Part shown: positions 42,122 through 49,990 of the stretch, in pieces
Layout of the letters: each line of letters begins with the position of its first letter
Numbering within the stretch: position 1 is the stretch's first letter
From: Pseudoruegeria aquimaris
GTDB lineage: Bacteria > Pseudomonadota > Alphaproteobacteria > Rhodobacterales > Rhodobacteraceae
Assembly (NCBI RefSeq): GCF_900172235.1
Contig: NZ_FWFQ01000012.1
Coordinates: 46,939 to 110,938 of the forward strand
DNA length: 64,000 bases
Direction: 5' to 3'
Position numbers and translations under genes: made by a program
The notes under the pieces: generated by a model
Database searches by the model: none
What the model was told of the DNA's origin: nothing
The model's input: only the letters and a program-made list of their open reading frames with translations

Positions 42122-43105
42122 ATGCTCGCCTATGTCATCCGCCGCGTCTTCCAATCGCTGATCGTCCTTCTGGTCGTCGGCCTCGTCGCCTTCTCGATGT
42201 TCACCTTCGTGGGCGATCCGATCGACAACATGCTCGGCCAGGAACGCACCGACGCCGACATCGCCCGCCTGCGCGCGCAGCTGGGGCTGGACCAGCCTTT
42301 CCCGGTGCAATACCTGCGCTTCCTCGAGAACGCGATCCAGGGCAATTTCGGCGTCAGCTACCGCCAGGGCCGCCCCGTGGCCGAGATCATCGCCGAACGC
42401 GCGCCCGCCACGCTGGAGCTGGCCTTCGTCTCCGGGCTCTTCGCCATCACCTTCGGCATCGGGCTCGGCGTCTTCACCGCGCTGCGCCGCAACGGCTGGG
42501 CCGCCAACACGATCATGACGCTCAGCCTCGTGGGCGTCTCGCTGCCCACCTTCCTGATCGGCATCGTGCTGATCTACATCTTCTCCGTCGAGCTGAACTG
42601 GCTCCCGAGTTTCGGGCGCGGGGAAGTCGTCGATCTCGGCTGGTGGACGACGGGCTTCCTCACCGCCTCTGGCCTGAAGGCGCTGATCCTGCCCTCGATC
42701 ACGCTGGGGCTCTACCAGATGACGCTGATCATGCGCCTCGTGCGCACCGAGATGCTGGAAGTGCTGCGGCAGGACTACATCCGCTTTGCCCGCGCCCGCG
42801 GCCTGAAGGATCGCGCCGTGCACTTCCGCCACGCGCTGAAGAACACGCTGGTGCCGGTGATCACGGTGACGGGCCTTCAGCTCGGCTCCATCATCGCCTT
42901 CGCCATCATCACCGAAACCGTCTTCCAGTGGCCCGGCGTCGGCCTCCTGTTCATCAACGCGATCCAGTTCGTGGATATCCCGGTGATGGCCGCCTACCTG
43001 ATGCTGATCTCGGTGATGTTCGTGATGATCAACCTGATCGTGGACCTGCTCTACTTCGCCATCGACCCGCGCCTGCGCGTCGATCGCACGGCGGCGAAAG
43101 GATAA
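42122..43105 (+). CDS. ABC transporter permease, DppB type
   Basis: Inner-membrane permease of 327 aa with six predicted spans. MLAYVIRRVFQSLIVLLVVGL opens the protein. LRLVRTEMLEVLRQDYIRFARARGLKDRAVHFRHALKNTLVPV near residue 195 is the EAA loop that docks the ATPase. DppB-type proteins pair with a DppC-type partner, which follows after 4 nt. Confidence 0.93.
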   Translation: MLAYVIRRVFQSLIVLLVVGLVAFSMFTFVGDPIDNMLGQERTDADIARLRAQLGLDQPFPVQYLRFLENAIQGNFGVSYRQGRPVAEIIAERAPATLELAFVSGLFAITFGIGLGVFTALRRNGWAANTIMTLSLVGVSLPTFLIGIVLIYIFSVELNWLPSFGRGEVVDLGWWTTGFLTASGLKALILPSITLGLYQMTLIMRLVRTEMLEVLRQDYIRFARARGLKDRAVHFRHALKNTLVPVITVTGLQLGSIIAFAIITETVFQWPGVGLLFINAIQFVDIPVMAAYLMLISVMFVMINLIVDLLYFAIDPRLRVDRTAAKG

Positions 43106-43109
43106 CACC

Positions 43110-44024
43110 ATGACAGCCCTTGCCCGCGCCTGGGATTCCGATTTCCTCTATTCCTTCCGCCGCTCGCCGGTGGCGGTGGTCTCCTTCCTCGTGGTGGTGA
43201 CGCTGGTGCTCGCCGCGCTCTTCGCGCCGCTGATCGCCCCGCATGACCCCTTCGACCCGGCCACGCTGAACCTGATGAACGGCTTCACCCCTCCGATGAC
43301 GCCCAACGCCTTCACCGGCGAAACCTTCCTCATGGGCACCGACGACCAGGGCCGCGACGTCTTTTCCACCATCCTCTACGGGATGCGGATCTCGCTCTTC
43401 GTCGGCTTTTCCGCGGTGCTCTTCGCCCTGATCCTCGGCGTCACGCTGGGCCTGCTCGCCGGTTACCGCGGCGGCTGGACCGAAACCGTCATCATGCGCG
43501 TCGCCGACGTGCAGCTCACCTTCCCCGCCATCCTCGTGGCCATGCTGATCTTCGGCATCGCCAAGGGGATCACGCCGGTGGAATACCGCGACCAGATGGC
43601 GATCTGGGTGCTGATCCTCGCCATCGGCCTGTCGGACTGGGTGCAGTTCGCCCGCGTCGTGCGCGGCGCCACGCTGGTGGAGAAGAACCGCGAATACGTG
43701 CAGGCCGCGCGCCTGATCGGCCGCAGTTCCGGCGCGATCATGATGCGCCACATCCTTCCCAACGTGCTGAACTCGGTGCTGGTCATCGCCACCATCTCGC
43801 TCGCGCTCGCCATCATCGCCGAGGCCACGCTCTCCTTCCTTGGGGTGGGCGCGCCGCCCACGCAGCCTTCGCTCGGCACGCTCATCCGCATCGGTCAGGG
43901 CTTCCTCTTCTCCGGCGAGTGGTGGATCCTCTTCTTCCCCTCCGTCACCCTTCTGGCACTGGCGCTCTCGGTCAACCTGCTGGGCGACTGGCTGCGCGAC
44001 GCGCTGAACCCGAGGCTGCGCTGA
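43110..44024 (+). CDS. ABC transporter permease, DppC type
   Basis: 304 aa. A cytoplasmic N-terminus and first span (VVSFLVVVTLVLAALFAPLI) precede the family motif LMGTDDQGRDVFSTILYGMRISL near residue 73. The EAA loop is VVRGATLVEKNREYVQAARLIGRSSGAIMMRHILPN near 185. Its stop forms TGATG with the start of a 43-codon frame that leads directly into the ATPase gene. Confidence 0.93.
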   Translation: MTALARAWDSDFLYSFRRSPVAVVSFLVVVTLVLAALFAPLIAPHDPFDPATLNLMNGFTPPMTPNAFTGETFLMGTDDQGRDVFSTILYGMRISLFVGFSAVLFALILGVTLGLLAGYRGGWTETVIMRVADVQLTFPAILVAMLIFGIAKGITPVEYRDQMAIWVLILAIGLSDWVQFARVVRGATLVEKNREYVQAARLIGRSSGAIMMRHILPNVLNSVLVIATISLALAIIAEATLSFLGVGAPPTQPSLGTLIRIGQGFLFSGEWWILFFPSVTLLALALSVNLLGDWLRDALNPRLR

Positions 44025-44155
44025 TGGCCGATCTTCAGACCAACAGAGGGCCGAGCCCGACCGGGTGGGCGCGGAACGCGCCCGCCGTGGGGGCCGGCGG
44101 GCGCGGCCCGGACCGCAAGCGTCCCGGGCAAGAAAATCGCGGAGTTTCTGCATGA
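44024..44155 (+). CDS. possible 43-residue small protein between permease and ATPase genes
   Basis: ATG 44024 shares one base with the permease stop (TGATG). The frame ends in TGA 44153-44155, overlapping the ATPase ATG (ATGA). The product (MADLQTNRGPSPTGWARNAP...) is Gly/Pro/Arg-rich with no known domain. The frame contains a GGGCGCG-GAA-CGCGCCC hairpin (44067-44083). Coupling at both ends argues that the 127 nt gap is translated, perhaps to carry ribosomes to the ATPase start. Chance opening in GC-rich DNA is the alternative. Confidence 0.4.
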   Translation: MADLQTNRGPSPTGWARNAPAVGAGGRGPDRKRPGQENRGVSA

Positions 44156-45150
44156 CCGATCCCGTCCTTTCCGTCCGCAACCTAACCGTTGAAATCCCCA
44201 CCCGGCGCGGCGTGCTGCGCCCGGTGGACGGCGTCTCCTACGACATCGCGGCAGGCGAGATCCTCGGCGTCGTCGGTGAATCCGGCGCCGGCAAATCCAT
44301 GACGGGCAACGCCGTCATCGGCCTGCTCGATCCCCCCGCCCGCATCACCGGCGGCGAGATCCACCTGCTGGGCGAACGCATCGACCAGCTCAAAGGCGAG
44401 GCCCTGCGCAAGATCCGCGGCAAGAAGATCGGCATGATCTTCCAGGATCCGCTCACCTCGCTGAACCCGCTGCTGAAAGTGGGCGAACAGCTCACCGAAA
44501 CCATCCTCGCGCACCTGCCTGTCTCGCAGTCAGACGCCGAAGCCCGCGCGCTGGCGGCGCTGGAGGAAGTCGGCATCCCGGCGGCGACACAGCGCCTCAA
44601 CAGCTACCCGCACGAGTTCTCCGGCGGCATGCGCCAGCGCGTGGTGATCGCCCTCGCCCTCTGCGCCGAACCCTCGCTGGTGATCGCCGACGAACCCACC
44701 ACCGCGCTCGACGTTTCGGTTCAGGCCCAGATCATCGCCCTGCTGAAGCGGCTCTGCCGCGAGCGCGGCACCGCCGTGATGCTCGTCACCCACGACATGG
44801 GCGTCATCGCCGAAGCCGCCGACCGCGTGGCGGTGATGTATGCCGGGCGCCTTGCGGAACTGGCGCCGGTGCAGCAGGTCGTGCAGGCCCCGCAGCACCC
44901 CTATACCGACGGGCTGATGGGCTCCACGCCGCTGGCGAGCCTCGGCCAGAAGCGCCTGCGCCAGATTCCCGGATCGATGCCCCGGCTCACCGCCCTGCCC
45001 GATGGCTGCGCCTTCCACCCGCGCTGCCAGCGCGCCACCGATCGCTGCCGCAGCAACCCCGGCCCGACGCTGGCCGCCTGCAACGGCCGCGCCGCCTGCT
45101 GGCACCCGCTCACCGATGAAGACCGCGCCGCCCGGGAGGCCACCGCATGA
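44152..45150 (+). CDS. ABC transporter ATP-binding protein, DppD type
   Basis: 332 aa. Walker [10 protein letters not shown] near residue 43, Q-loop [16 protein letters not shown], signature FSGGMRQR near 157, Walker [14 protein letters not shown] and H-loop THDMG. The C-terminal cysteine region [15 protein letters not shown] is the oligopeptide/dipeptide-type extension that binds an iron-sulfur cluster in related proteins. GGAG precedes ATG 44152; the DppF partner overlaps its stop by 4 nt. Confidence 0.94.
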   Translation: MTDPVLSVRNLTVEIPTRRGVLRPVDGVSYDIAAGEILGVVGESGAGKSMTGNAVIGLLDPPARITGGEIHLLGERIDQLKGEALRKIRGKKIGMIFQDPLTSLNPLLKVGEQLTETILAHLPVSQSDAEARALAALEEVGIPAATQRLNSYPHEFSGGMRQRVVIALALCAEPSLVIADEPTTALDVSVQAQIIALLKRLCRERGTAVMLVTHDMGVIAEAADRVAVMYAGRLAELAPVQQVVQAPQHPYTDGLMGSTPLASLGQKRLRQIPGSMPRLTALPDGCAFHPRCQRATDRCRSNPGPTLAACNGRAACWHPLTDEDRAAREATA

Positions 45151-46112
45151 AACCGCTCGTGTCCGTCACCCACCTGACCCGGATCTTCGACGTCTCCAAA
45201 CCCTGGCTCAACCGCGTGATCGAACGGCTTCCGAAATCGCTGCTCACGGCGGTATCCGACGTCTCCTTCGACATCCCGCAAAACAGCGTCTACGCGCTGG
45301 TGGGCGAAAGTGGCTCGGGGAAATCCACCATCGGCAAGATGGTCGTCGGCCTGCTGCCGCCCACCGAGGGCAGCGTCACGATCGAAGGCGTGGATCTCGC
45401 CCGCGAACAGGATCCCGAGAAGATCGAGAAGGTGCGCTCCGACATCCAGATGATCTTCCAGGACCCTTACGCTTCGCTCAACCCGCGCTGGCGCGTGAAG
45501 GACATCATCGAGGAGCCCGCCGTCGCCCAAGGCAAGAAGCCCGAGGCCCTCGCCGAGCGCCTGCTGGAGCAGGTCGGCCTCGCCGCGGAAGACGCCGGAA
45601 AGTTCCCCCACGAGTTCTCCGGCGGCCAGCGCCAGCGGATCTGCATCGCCCGCGCCCTCGCCAGCGAGCCGCGCCTGATCGTCTGCGACGAACCCACCAG
45701 CGCGCTGGACGTCTCGGTGCAGGCGCAGGTGCTGAACCTGATGAGCGATCTGCGCGAGGATCTCGGCCTCACCTACCTCTTCATCACCCACGATCTCACC
45801 GTGGTGCAGCACATGGCCGACACCGTCGGCGTGCTCTACCTGGGCCGCCTCGTGGAGGAAGCCCCGCGCGAGGCGCTGTTTGCCGATCCCAAACACCCCT
45901 ACACGCGCATGCTCTTCGATGCCGCGCCGAAGATGGACGGCTTCGGCCGCGAGATCGAGCCGCCCGAAGGCGAGATTCCCGATCCGATCAACCCGCCCCC
46001 CGGCTGCGCCTTCCACCCGCGCTGTCCGCTGGCCACGGATCTCTGCAAACGGGAACGCCCCGAGCCGCGCCTCGTGGGCGCGAGCAAGGTGGCCTGCCAC
46101 CACGCGGAGTGA
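45147..46112 (+). CDS. ABC transporter ATP-binding protein, DppF type
   Basis: 321 aa. Walker A GESGSGKST near residue 52, Q-loop QDPYASLNPRWRV, signature FSGGQRQR, Walker B VCDEPTSALDVS, H-loop THDLT and the C-terminal [15 protein letters not shown] cysteine motif. The N-terminal insert VSKPWLNRVIERLPKSLLTAV between the first strands is typical of this branch. It pairs with the preceding ATPase to drive the importer. Confidence 0.94.
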   Translation: MKPLVSVTHLTRIFDVSKPWLNRVIERLPKSLLTAVSDVSFDIPQNSVYALVGESGSGKSTIGKMVVGLLPPTEGSVTIEGVDLAREQDPEKIEKVRSDIQMIFQDPYASLNPRWRVKDIIEEPAVAQGKKPEALAERLLEQVGLAAEDAGKFPHEFSGGQRQRICIARALASEPRLIVCDEPTSALDVSVQAQVLNLMSDLREDLGLTYLFITHDLTVVQHMADTVGVLYLGRLVEEAPREALFADPKHPYTRMLFDAAPKMDGFGREIEPPEGEIPDPINPPPGCAFHPRCPLATDLCKRERPEPRLVGASKVACHHAE

Positions 46113-46169
46113 CAGGGAAACCGAAAAAGGGCCCCGTCACGCCTCCGCAACAGCATCCGGGATGGGCCA

Positions 46170-46532
46170 ATGAGTCGTTTTGTCGTCGTTGCAGACTGGA
46201 AGGCCTTGTATGAGCACCCTGTCACCCTCGACGAGGGTGACGAAGTGTGGATGTCGGGAAAGTCCGACGCCTGGAATGGCCATACCTGGATCCGGGCAAG
46301 AGATCGTGCCGGCAGAGAGGGCTGGATACCAGAAACCCTTCCCAAGCGCATCGGCGGCAGGACATATGCCACTGCCTCATTCTCGGCGCAGGAGCTGACC
46401 TGCCAGCCCGGTGAAACGCTGGACGGCATCGAGGCGACACACGGGTGGATCCTCTGTCGAAATGCGAAGGGGTCGTTGGGATGGGTTCCATCGGCAAATC
46501 TCAGGAAAGCAGACAACACCGGTGTGGGCTGA
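46170..46532 (+). CDS. small protein with two SH3-like domains
   Basis: 120 aa, no signal peptide or membrane span. Two variant SH3-type repeats are visible: LDEGDEVWMSGKSDAWNGHTWIRARDRAGREGWIP (about 21-55) and a second, weaker one with GETLDGIEATHGWILCRNAKGSLGWVPSANL (about 81-111). Such proteins are cytosolic with unknown roles. Codon use is less GC-biased than in its neighbours, suggesting a more recent arrival. A GGGA ribosome site precedes ATG 46170. It follows the ABC operon by 57 nt. Confidence 0.7.
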   Translation: MSRFVVVADWKALYEHPVTLDEGDEVWMSGKSDAWNGHTWIRARDRAGREGWIPETLPKRIGGRTYATASFSAQELTCQPGETLDGIEATHGWILCRNAKGSLGWVPSANLRKADNTGVG

Positions 46533-46674
46533 GCGACGGTTCGGGATCGATGCGCACCCGCGCCACAACCGGGGCGAATGGCACCTTTCGGTTCATGTCA
46601 GATGGTCCTGACATAAGCGTGACGGAGCCGCGCCACGTCTCCATCAACCGCACGGAGAGGCCCTGCCCCTCCTA

Positions 46675-46707
46675 CTTTGTTCCGGAAAATATCCTCGCCG
46701 AAGGCGA
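46675..46707. repeat. dispersed repeat, degenerate copy D
   Basis: CTTTGTTCCGGAAAATATCC resembles the core of copies at 10321 and 52136, but is followed by a TCGCC-GAA-GGCGA hairpin (46695-46707) instead of the G-rich one. It lies in the 232 bp gap between convergent genes, which otherwise looks empty. Confidence 0.5.
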
Positions 46708-46764
46708 AATCCGCGCGCCAGCGCTGGTCCGGCGCGCGCGGGAGCGCGCTCCTGCCGTTCCGCC

Positions 46765-47532
46765 CTAGGGTTTGCGCACGAGGCGCATCACCGCACGGCC
46801 GTTCTCGTCGCCGAGAACGAGGGTGTCGCCGTTCAGCGTGTAGCGGGCGACGGCAGCAAGCTGCTCGTTGAACTTCATTTCCATCTCGCCGTAGGGCTCC
46901 GGGCAGGCCATCATCGTCATCCCGCCCTGGGTGAAGCTGATCTTGCCGTCGGCGGCCTCATAGCCGCCCATCAGACGGTTGCAGCCGGTGAAGCCCGCGA
47001 TCCGGCCATCCTCACCGAAGGCGATCTCCGGCTTCTTCTCGGCCACGAGGATCGGCCCGCCGAAATCCGTCACCACCCATGCGCTGCCGGCCAGTTCGCC
47101 GCCGGATACCGCCCCGGAGTCCGCAGCCATGCCCTGCGCCACGCGATCCACCATGATATCCACCTCCGAGCCAGCGCCCCGCGTCAGCGCGGGTGTCATC
47201 ACCGTGTTGCGATAGAGCGTCCTGCCGTCCACGCCGATCGTAGCCTGCACCGCATAGGTCATGCGCTCGTCGATCAGCGCATCGTCATAGGTCAGGCTGT
47301 AGGCCAGCGGCACCTGCCCCTGCACCGCCCAACGGCGCGACGACAGCGTCACCGCCGGCGCATCCATCCGGGAGACATCCACGAGCGCGACCTCGAGCAC
47401 CGCGTTGGGCGGCAGCGCGCTGCGGTCCTTGTAGGCCACGCTGCCGGTCAGGGTCTGGTCGGCCGCGAAGGCGCCGCCGGCAAGCAGGGCTGCCGCGGTG
47501 AAAGTGGCGAGGGCGGGGGCCGTCATGCGCAT
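46765..47532 (-). CDS. exported YbaY-like and META (HslJ-like) two-domain protein
   Basis: 255 aa with a signal peptide (1-24, GGAFAADQ). Residues about 27-135 resemble the YbaY lipoprotein domain (TGSVAYKDRSALPPNAVLEVALVDVS). Residues about 150-255 form a META/HslJ domain (LAGSAWVVTDFGGPIL, FGEDGRIAGFTGCNRLMGGYEA, MTMMACPEPYGEMEMKF). There is no lipobox Cys, so it is probably soluble in the periplasm. Both domains occur in envelope-stress or resistance proteins, but no enzymatic role is known. ATG 47532 follows GGAG. Confidence 0.82.
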   Translation of the reverse strand: MRMTAPALATFTAAALLAGGAFAADQTLTGSVAYKDRSALPPNAVLEVALVDVSRMDAPAVTLSSRRWAVQGQVPLAYSLTYDDALIDERMTYAVQATIGVDGRTLYRNTVMTPALTRGAGSEVDIMVDRVAQGMAADSGAVSGGELAGSAWVVTDFGGPILVAEKKPEIAFGEDGRIAGFTGCNRLMGGYEAADGKISFTQGGMTMMACPEPYGEMEMKFNEQLAAVARYTLNGDTLVLGDENGRAVMRLVRKP

Positions 47533-47622
47533 GGTGTCATCTCCAATTCGCTGGATCGTTTTCGCCGGGTCCGGCGATGTTTCCGATTCCAAACTAGGCA
47601 CTTGACGCAGGGGCATGCAAGC

Positions 47623-48504
47623 TCAGCCCTGCAAGGCTTCCGCAAGCTGCGCGGCAAACCGCGCAGCCGCGTTGGGCAGCTTCCGGCCTTCCTGCCGGCA
47701 CAGCACCAGCCGCGCGGCGGGAAACTTGAAGATCTCCAGCGCCGCGGCCTCCGCCCCGTCACGCCACGCCTCCGGCACATCCATCCGCGGCCAGATCTGG
47801 AGCGTCGGCCGGCCCGTGGCCCGGTGCGGCCGCATCAGACCCTCCGTCACCTGCCCCGGCGCGACCTCGAGCCGCCGCGCCTTGAACTGCACGTCGATGA
47901 ACTCCCTCAGCCCGGAGCCCTCCGGCGGCAGGATCACGTCATGTTCCAGGAAATGCTGGTTGTGCAGCACCGGCGGCGCGCCCGCATCCGCCGGCACGAC
48001 GCCGCACAGCGCCACGGGTTCCGAGAGCAGCGTCGTCACGCCGGAGCGATACTGGGGCTGCAGGATGAGCGCGAGATCGCACCGCCCCTCCGAAAGCGCC
48101 TGCGAGAAGCCGTCCGAGGCGGCGACGCCGATCTCGAAGCTCACGCCGGGGTGGGCGTTTCGGAAGCGGTTCACCTCGGCCTGGAGAAATCCGTGCACCA
48201 ATTCCGGGCTGACCGCCACGCGCACATGCCCGATTCTTGTGCCCTGCAACTCCGAAACCGTTTCGCCTATGCCGCGAATTTCATCAAGGTGCGCAACGAA
48301 TTGGCGATAATACATCTCTCCCACGGTAGAGAGCCTCACCCCCTGCGGCAGGCGATCAAACAGCGGCGCTCCGATCTCCGCTTCCAGCGCCTTGATCTGC
48401 CTGTTCAGGGCCGAGGGTGAAATCGCCAAGGATTCCGAAGCCTTACGAAAGGATCCCGCTCGCACGATCGCCCGGATGGCGGCGTAGATCTGCAAGTGTC
48501 GCAT
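47623..48504 (-). CDS. LysR-family transcriptional regulator divergent from urtA
   Basis: 293 aa. The N-terminal winged helix (MRHLQIYAAIRAIVRAGSFRKASESLAISPSALNRQIKALEAEIG) precedes a periplasmic-binding-like effector domain. ATG 48504 is preferred over an upstream frame to 48537 because GGGGAGG lies just before it. It faces urtA across a gap containing a 10 bp inverted repeat, so control of the urea transporter, or of itself, is likely. Effector unknown. Confidence 0.87.
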   Translation of the reverse strand: MRHLQIYAAIRAIVRAGSFRKASESLAISPSALNRQIKALEAEIGAPLFDRLPQGVRLSTVGEMYYRQFVAHLDEIRGIGETVSELQGTRIGHVRVAVSPELVHGFLQAEVNRFRNAHPGVSFEIGVAASDGFSQALSEGRCDLALILQPQYRSGVTTLLSEPVALCGVVPADAGAPPVLHNQHFLEHDVILPPEGSGLREFIDVQFKARRLEVAPGQVTEGLMRPHRATGRPTLQIWPRMDVPEAWRDGAEAAALEIFKFPAARLVLCRQEGRKLPNAAARFAAQLAEALQG

Positions 48505-48524
48505 CCGCGCCTCCCCATCGCGTT

Positions 48525-48557
48525 GCAAAATATGCAACAGTACGTGCCATATTTTGC
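48525..48557. promoter_or_regulatory. large inverted repeat, likely LysR operator for urtA
   Basis: GCAAAATATG (48525-48534) and CATATTTTGC (48548-48557), perfect 10 bp arms around 13 nt, AT-rich in GC-rich DNA. It lies between the divergent starts at 48504 and 48640. Size and position suit a LysR recognition site. Confidence 0.65.
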
Positions 48558-48639
48558 TACAGACAGCAACAGCCTAATCCTTAACCGTTACGGCGACGCT
48601 GGCGCTGCCCGGCGATCGACGAAACGAAGGGACACACTC

Positions 48640-49917
48640 ATGATGAAGAAACTGCTCGCCACCACCACGGCCCTGGCCTGCCTTGCCGGCGCCGCCCAGG
48701 CCGAATGCACCGATCCGATCAAGGTCGGCGTGCTGCACTCGCTCTCCGGCACCATGGCCATCTCCGAAACCACCCTGAAAGACACCATCCTGATGCTGGT
48801 GGACGACCAGAACGCCAAGGGTGGCCTGCTGGGCTGCGAGCTTGAAGCCGTCGTCGTCGATCCCGCCTCCGACTGGCCGCTCTTCGCCGAGAAGGCGCGC
48901 GAACTGCTGACCGTGCACGACGTGGACGTGATCTTCGGCAACTGGACGTCGGTGTCCCGCAAGTCCGTGCTGCCCGTGATCGAAGAGCTGAACGGCATGC
49001 TGTTCTACCCGGTGCAGTATGAGGGCGAGGAAAGCTCCAAGAACGTCTTCTACACCGGCGCCGCCCCCAACCAGCAGGCGATCCCGGCCACCGATTACTT
49101 CCTCGATGAACTCGGCGTCGAGAAATTCGCGCTTCTGGGCACCGACTACGTCTACCCGCGCACCACAAACAAGATCCTCGAGCAATACCTGAAAGACAAA
49201 GGCATCCCTGCCGAGGACATCTTCGTGAACTACACGCCCTTCGGCCACTCCGACTGGTCCAAGATCGTGGCCGACGTCGTCGCGCTCGGCGAAGACGGCA
49301 AGAAGGTGGGCGTGATCTCCACCATCAACGGTGACGCCAACATCGGCTTCTACAAGGAACTCGCCGCCGCGGGCGTCTCCGCCGACGACATCCCCGTCGT
49401 GGCCTTCTCCGTGGGCGAAGAAGAGCTCTCCGGCCTCGACACCACCAACCTCGTCGGCCACCTCGCCGCCTGGAACTACTTCCAGTCCGCCGACACCGAA
49501 GCCAACGAAGCCTTCGTCGCCAAATGGAAAGCCCGCATGGGCGAAGACCGCGTGACGAACGACCCGATGGAAGCCCATTACATCGGCTTCAACATGTGGG
49601 TGAACGCCGTCACCGATGCCGGCACCACCGACGTGGACGCCGTGCGCATGGCGATGTACGGGCAGGAATTCCCGAACCTGACCGGCGGCACCGCCGTGAT
49701 GCTGCCCAACCACCACCTCACCAAGCCGGTGCTGATCGGCGAGATCCAGGAAGACGGCCAGTTCGACATCATCTCGCAAACGGAAGAAGTGCCGGGTGAC
49801 GCCTGGACGGATTTCCTGCCGGAAAGCGCAGTTCTGAAGTCCGATTGGAAAGATCTCGGCTGCGGGATGTACAACACCGAGACCGAAACCTGCGTGCAGC
49901 TGAAGTCCAACTACTGA
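48640..49917 (+). CDS. urtA: urea ABC transporter substrate-binding protein
   Basis: Periplasmic urea receptor of 425 aa, HAAT family. Signal peptide 1-23 (CLAGAAQAEC). Characteristic stretches: IKVGVLHSLSGTMAISETTLKD near residue 26, VVDPASDWPLFAEKARELL, FGNWTSVSRKSVLPVIEELNGMLFYPVQYEGEESSKNVFYTGAAPNQQ and the Trp/Asp-rich end GDAWTDFLPES. ATG 48640 (or the adjacent ATG 48643) follows AAGGGA. A UUCG-capped hairpin follows the stop. Confidence 0.96.
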   Translation: MMKKLLATTTALACLAGAAQAECTDPIKVGVLHSLSGTMAISETTLKDTILMLVDDQNAKGGLLGCELEAVVVDPASDWPLFAEKARELLTVHDVDVIFGNWTSVSRKSVLPVIEELNGMLFYPVQYEGEESSKNVFYTGAAPNQQAIPATDYFLDELGVEKFALLGTDYVYPRTTNKILEQYLKDKGIPAEDIFVNYTPFGHSDWSKIVADVVALGEDGKKVGVISTINGDANIGFYKELAAAGVSADDIPVVAFSVGEEELSGLDTTNLVGHLAAWNYFQSADTEANEAFVAKWKARMGEDRVTNDPMEAHYIGFNMWVNAVTDAGTTDVDAVRMAMYGQEFPNLTGGTAVMLPNHHLTKPVLIGEIQEDGQFDIISQTEEVPGDAWTDFLPESAVLKSDWKDLGCGMYNTETETCVQLKSNY

Positions 49918-49942
49918 TCGCTTCAGCCCATCCGAACAGACA

Positions 49943-49964
49943 GAAGGGGGCTTCGGCCCCCTTC
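49943..49964 (+). terminator. UUCG hairpin between urtA and urtB
   Basis: GAAGGGGGC-TTCG-GCCCCCTTC (49943-49964), a 9 bp stem with a stable UUCG loop. Likely partial terminator that lets the binding protein outnumber the permease. Confidence 0.7.
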
Positions 49965-49990
49965 CTTCCGAGCAGAGCAGCCCACCTTCC

